Below are positions 63,061-64,000 of a stretch of DNA of 64,000 bases, in pieces. Below the pieces are notes generated by a model. It did no database searches, was not told the DNA's origin, and saw only the letters and a program-made list of their open reading frames with translations. Position numbers and translations under genes: made by a program. This DNA is from Methylobacterium nodulans ORS 2060 (GTDB lineage Bacteria > Pseudomonadota > Alphaproteobacteria > Rhizobiales > Beijerinckiaceae): NCBI RefSeq assembly GCF_000022085.1, contig NC_011894.1, positions 398,501-462,500 of the forward strand, given 5' to 3'. Within the stretch, counting starts at the first letter, position 1. Each line of letters opens with the position of its first letter.

Positions 63061-64000
63061 TTAGCCCTCCCGCACGTAGGTACCGGGCGCCGGGCCCAGA
63101 TCCTGGCTGCCAGACGCCCCCATCCGCGGCGGGGGGCCAGGCGGCCCGGAGCGCGCGGCGAGCCACGCAGTCCATTCCGGCCACCAGGATCCCTGTTCGA
63201 GCCGGGCGGCCTGCAGCCAGGTCTCCGGGTCGAGGTAGCGGTCGGTGGCGCGATGCGTGTGCACGCGGAAATGGCGGTGGGGACGGCCGGGCTCGGACAC
63301 GATCCCGGCATTGTGGCCGCCGCTCGCGAGCAGGAAGGTCACTTCGGTATCGGAAAGCAGGATGAGCTTGAACACCGAGTGCCAGGGCGCGACGTGGTCG
63401 CGCTCGGTGCCGACCGCGAAGACCGGCGCACGGATGTCGGTGAGCGCCACCGGCCGGCCGCCGACCGCGAAACGGCCCTCCGCGAGATCGTTGTCGTGGA
63501 AGAGGCTGCGCAGGTACTCGGCATGCATCCGTGCCGGCATCCGGGTCGCGTCGGCGTTCCAGGCCATCAGGTCGGTCATCGCCTCGCGCCGGCCGAGGAG
63601 ATAGCTGTTCACCATGCGCGACCAGATCAGGTCGTTCGAGCGCAGCAGCTGGAAGGCGCCGGCCATCTGCTTCGCGTCGAGGGTCCCGTCGCTCTGCATC
63701 AGGCTCTCGAGGAAGCTGATCTCGCTCTCGTTGATGAACAGGGTGAGTTCGCCGGCCTCGGTGAAGTCGACCTGCGCGGCGAAGAGGGTGAGCGAGGCGA
63801 GCCGCGCGTCGCCGTCGCGCGCCATGGCGGCGGCGGCGATCGAGAGCAGCGTGCCGCCGAGGCAGTAGCCCGCTGCATGCACCGGCCGGTCCGGAACGAT
63901 CGCCGCGATCGCGTCGAGCGCCGCCATGATGCCGAGGCGCCGGTAATCGTCGAACGAGATATTTCGGTCCTCCGGACCCGGATTGCGCCAGGAGATCATG
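63061..64000 (-). CDS. Poly(3-hydroxyalkanoate) synthase-family protein, 5' end missing
   Basis: The C-terminal ~313 residues of a PhaC-type alpha/beta hydrolase; the frame runs off the right edge. It has ISWRNPGP, the lipase-like box with catalytic cysteine AAGYCLGGT, the aspartate in VFAVGTERDHVAPWHS and the histidine in LLASGGHNAGIVSEPG. Full-length family members have about 580-600 residues, so roughly half is missing. It leads the operon with the small ORF, MaoC-Pta and ackA, which suggests a role at the junction of PHA and short-chain acyl-CoA metabolism. Class (I, or a PhaC-like paralogue) is not decided. Confidence 0.87.
   Translation of the reverse strand, partial: MISWRNPGPEDRNISFDDYRRLGIMAALDAIAAIVPDRPVHAAGYCLGGTLLSIAAAAMARDGDARLASLTLFAAQVDFTEAGELTLFINESEISFLESLMQSDGTLDAKQMAGAFQLLRSNDLIWSRMVNSYLLGRREAMTDLMAWNADATRMPARMHAEYLRSLFHDNDLAEGRFAVGGRPVALTDIRAPVFAVGTERDHVAPWHSVFKLILLSDTEVTFLLASGGHNAGIVSEPGRPHRHFRVHTHRATDRYLDPETWLQAARLEQGSWWPEWTAWLAARSGPPGPPPRMGASGSQDLGPAPGTYVREG

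Noticed and set aside
61523..63184. Extension of ackA to 943 residues
   Set aside because: It is a shadow of the MaoC-Pta and PHA synthase genes; AckA begins at the AINAGSSS motif.

Overview
The window is about 70% GC, densely coded and strongly alphaproteobacterial. Three features suggest a Methylobacterium-type member of the Hyphomicrobiales: a PqqF/PqqG-like M16 protease pair behind ribF-ileS-lspA, an Irr-type Fur regulator next to fabA-fabB-fabI, and a PHA synthase - MaoC/phosphotransacetylase - acetate kinase cluster. The genus is my inference; no rRNA or tRNA gene was seen to confirm it. Genes are often packed with 4-base start/stop overlaps (GTGA, ATGA, TTGA), implying translational coupling.

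Left part (1-16.4 kb): ergothioneine genes egtB-egtD; murI plus an alpha/beta hydrolase; rpsD with a clear terminator; a secreted HExxH protein; a CysQ-like phosphatase; ubiA coupled to a small secreted protein; rsmE; a YbdK-like carboxylate-amine ligase; several DUF or membrane proteins (DUF3775, EI24/CysZ-like, NDUFA9-like SDR, and the DUF2157 / GDYxxLxY pair). An IS110-family element (16.67-18.08 kb) follows. It has sub-terminal inverted repeats and a long, hairpin-rich right end that is a good candidate for a bridge (seeker) RNA. On its left is a decayed DUF2243 remnant and on its right a 40-bp perfect palindrome that belongs to a dispersed repeat family.

Middle (18.3-43.5 kb): a UGM-like flavoprotein diverges from a coupled operon (GT-C-like membrane protein, DUF1499, flavin amine oxidase). 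Then come a D-2-hydroxyacid dehydrogenase, an SH3 protein, DUF2267, irr diverging from fabA-fabB-fabI (unsaturated fatty acid synthesis), adenine deaminase, a HAD-IIA protein, cheZ-cheY, ribF, ileS, lspA, a secreted protein, and the probable two-component PQQ-precursor protease pqqF-pqqG.

Right part (43.5-64 kb): ureD, fused ureAB and ureC without ureEFG, followed directly by a complete peptide-type ABC importer; a NHLP/NHLM-type export cassette (HlyD-like adaptor, C39-peptidase ABC transporter, second ABC transporter) with no obvious precursor peptide; and, on the minus strand, a truncated PHA synthase, a 31-codon ORF, a MaoC-Pta fusion and ackA.

Two families of dispersed palindromic repeats punctuate the intergenic spaces. 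One of them supplies the last codons of the amine oxidase gene.
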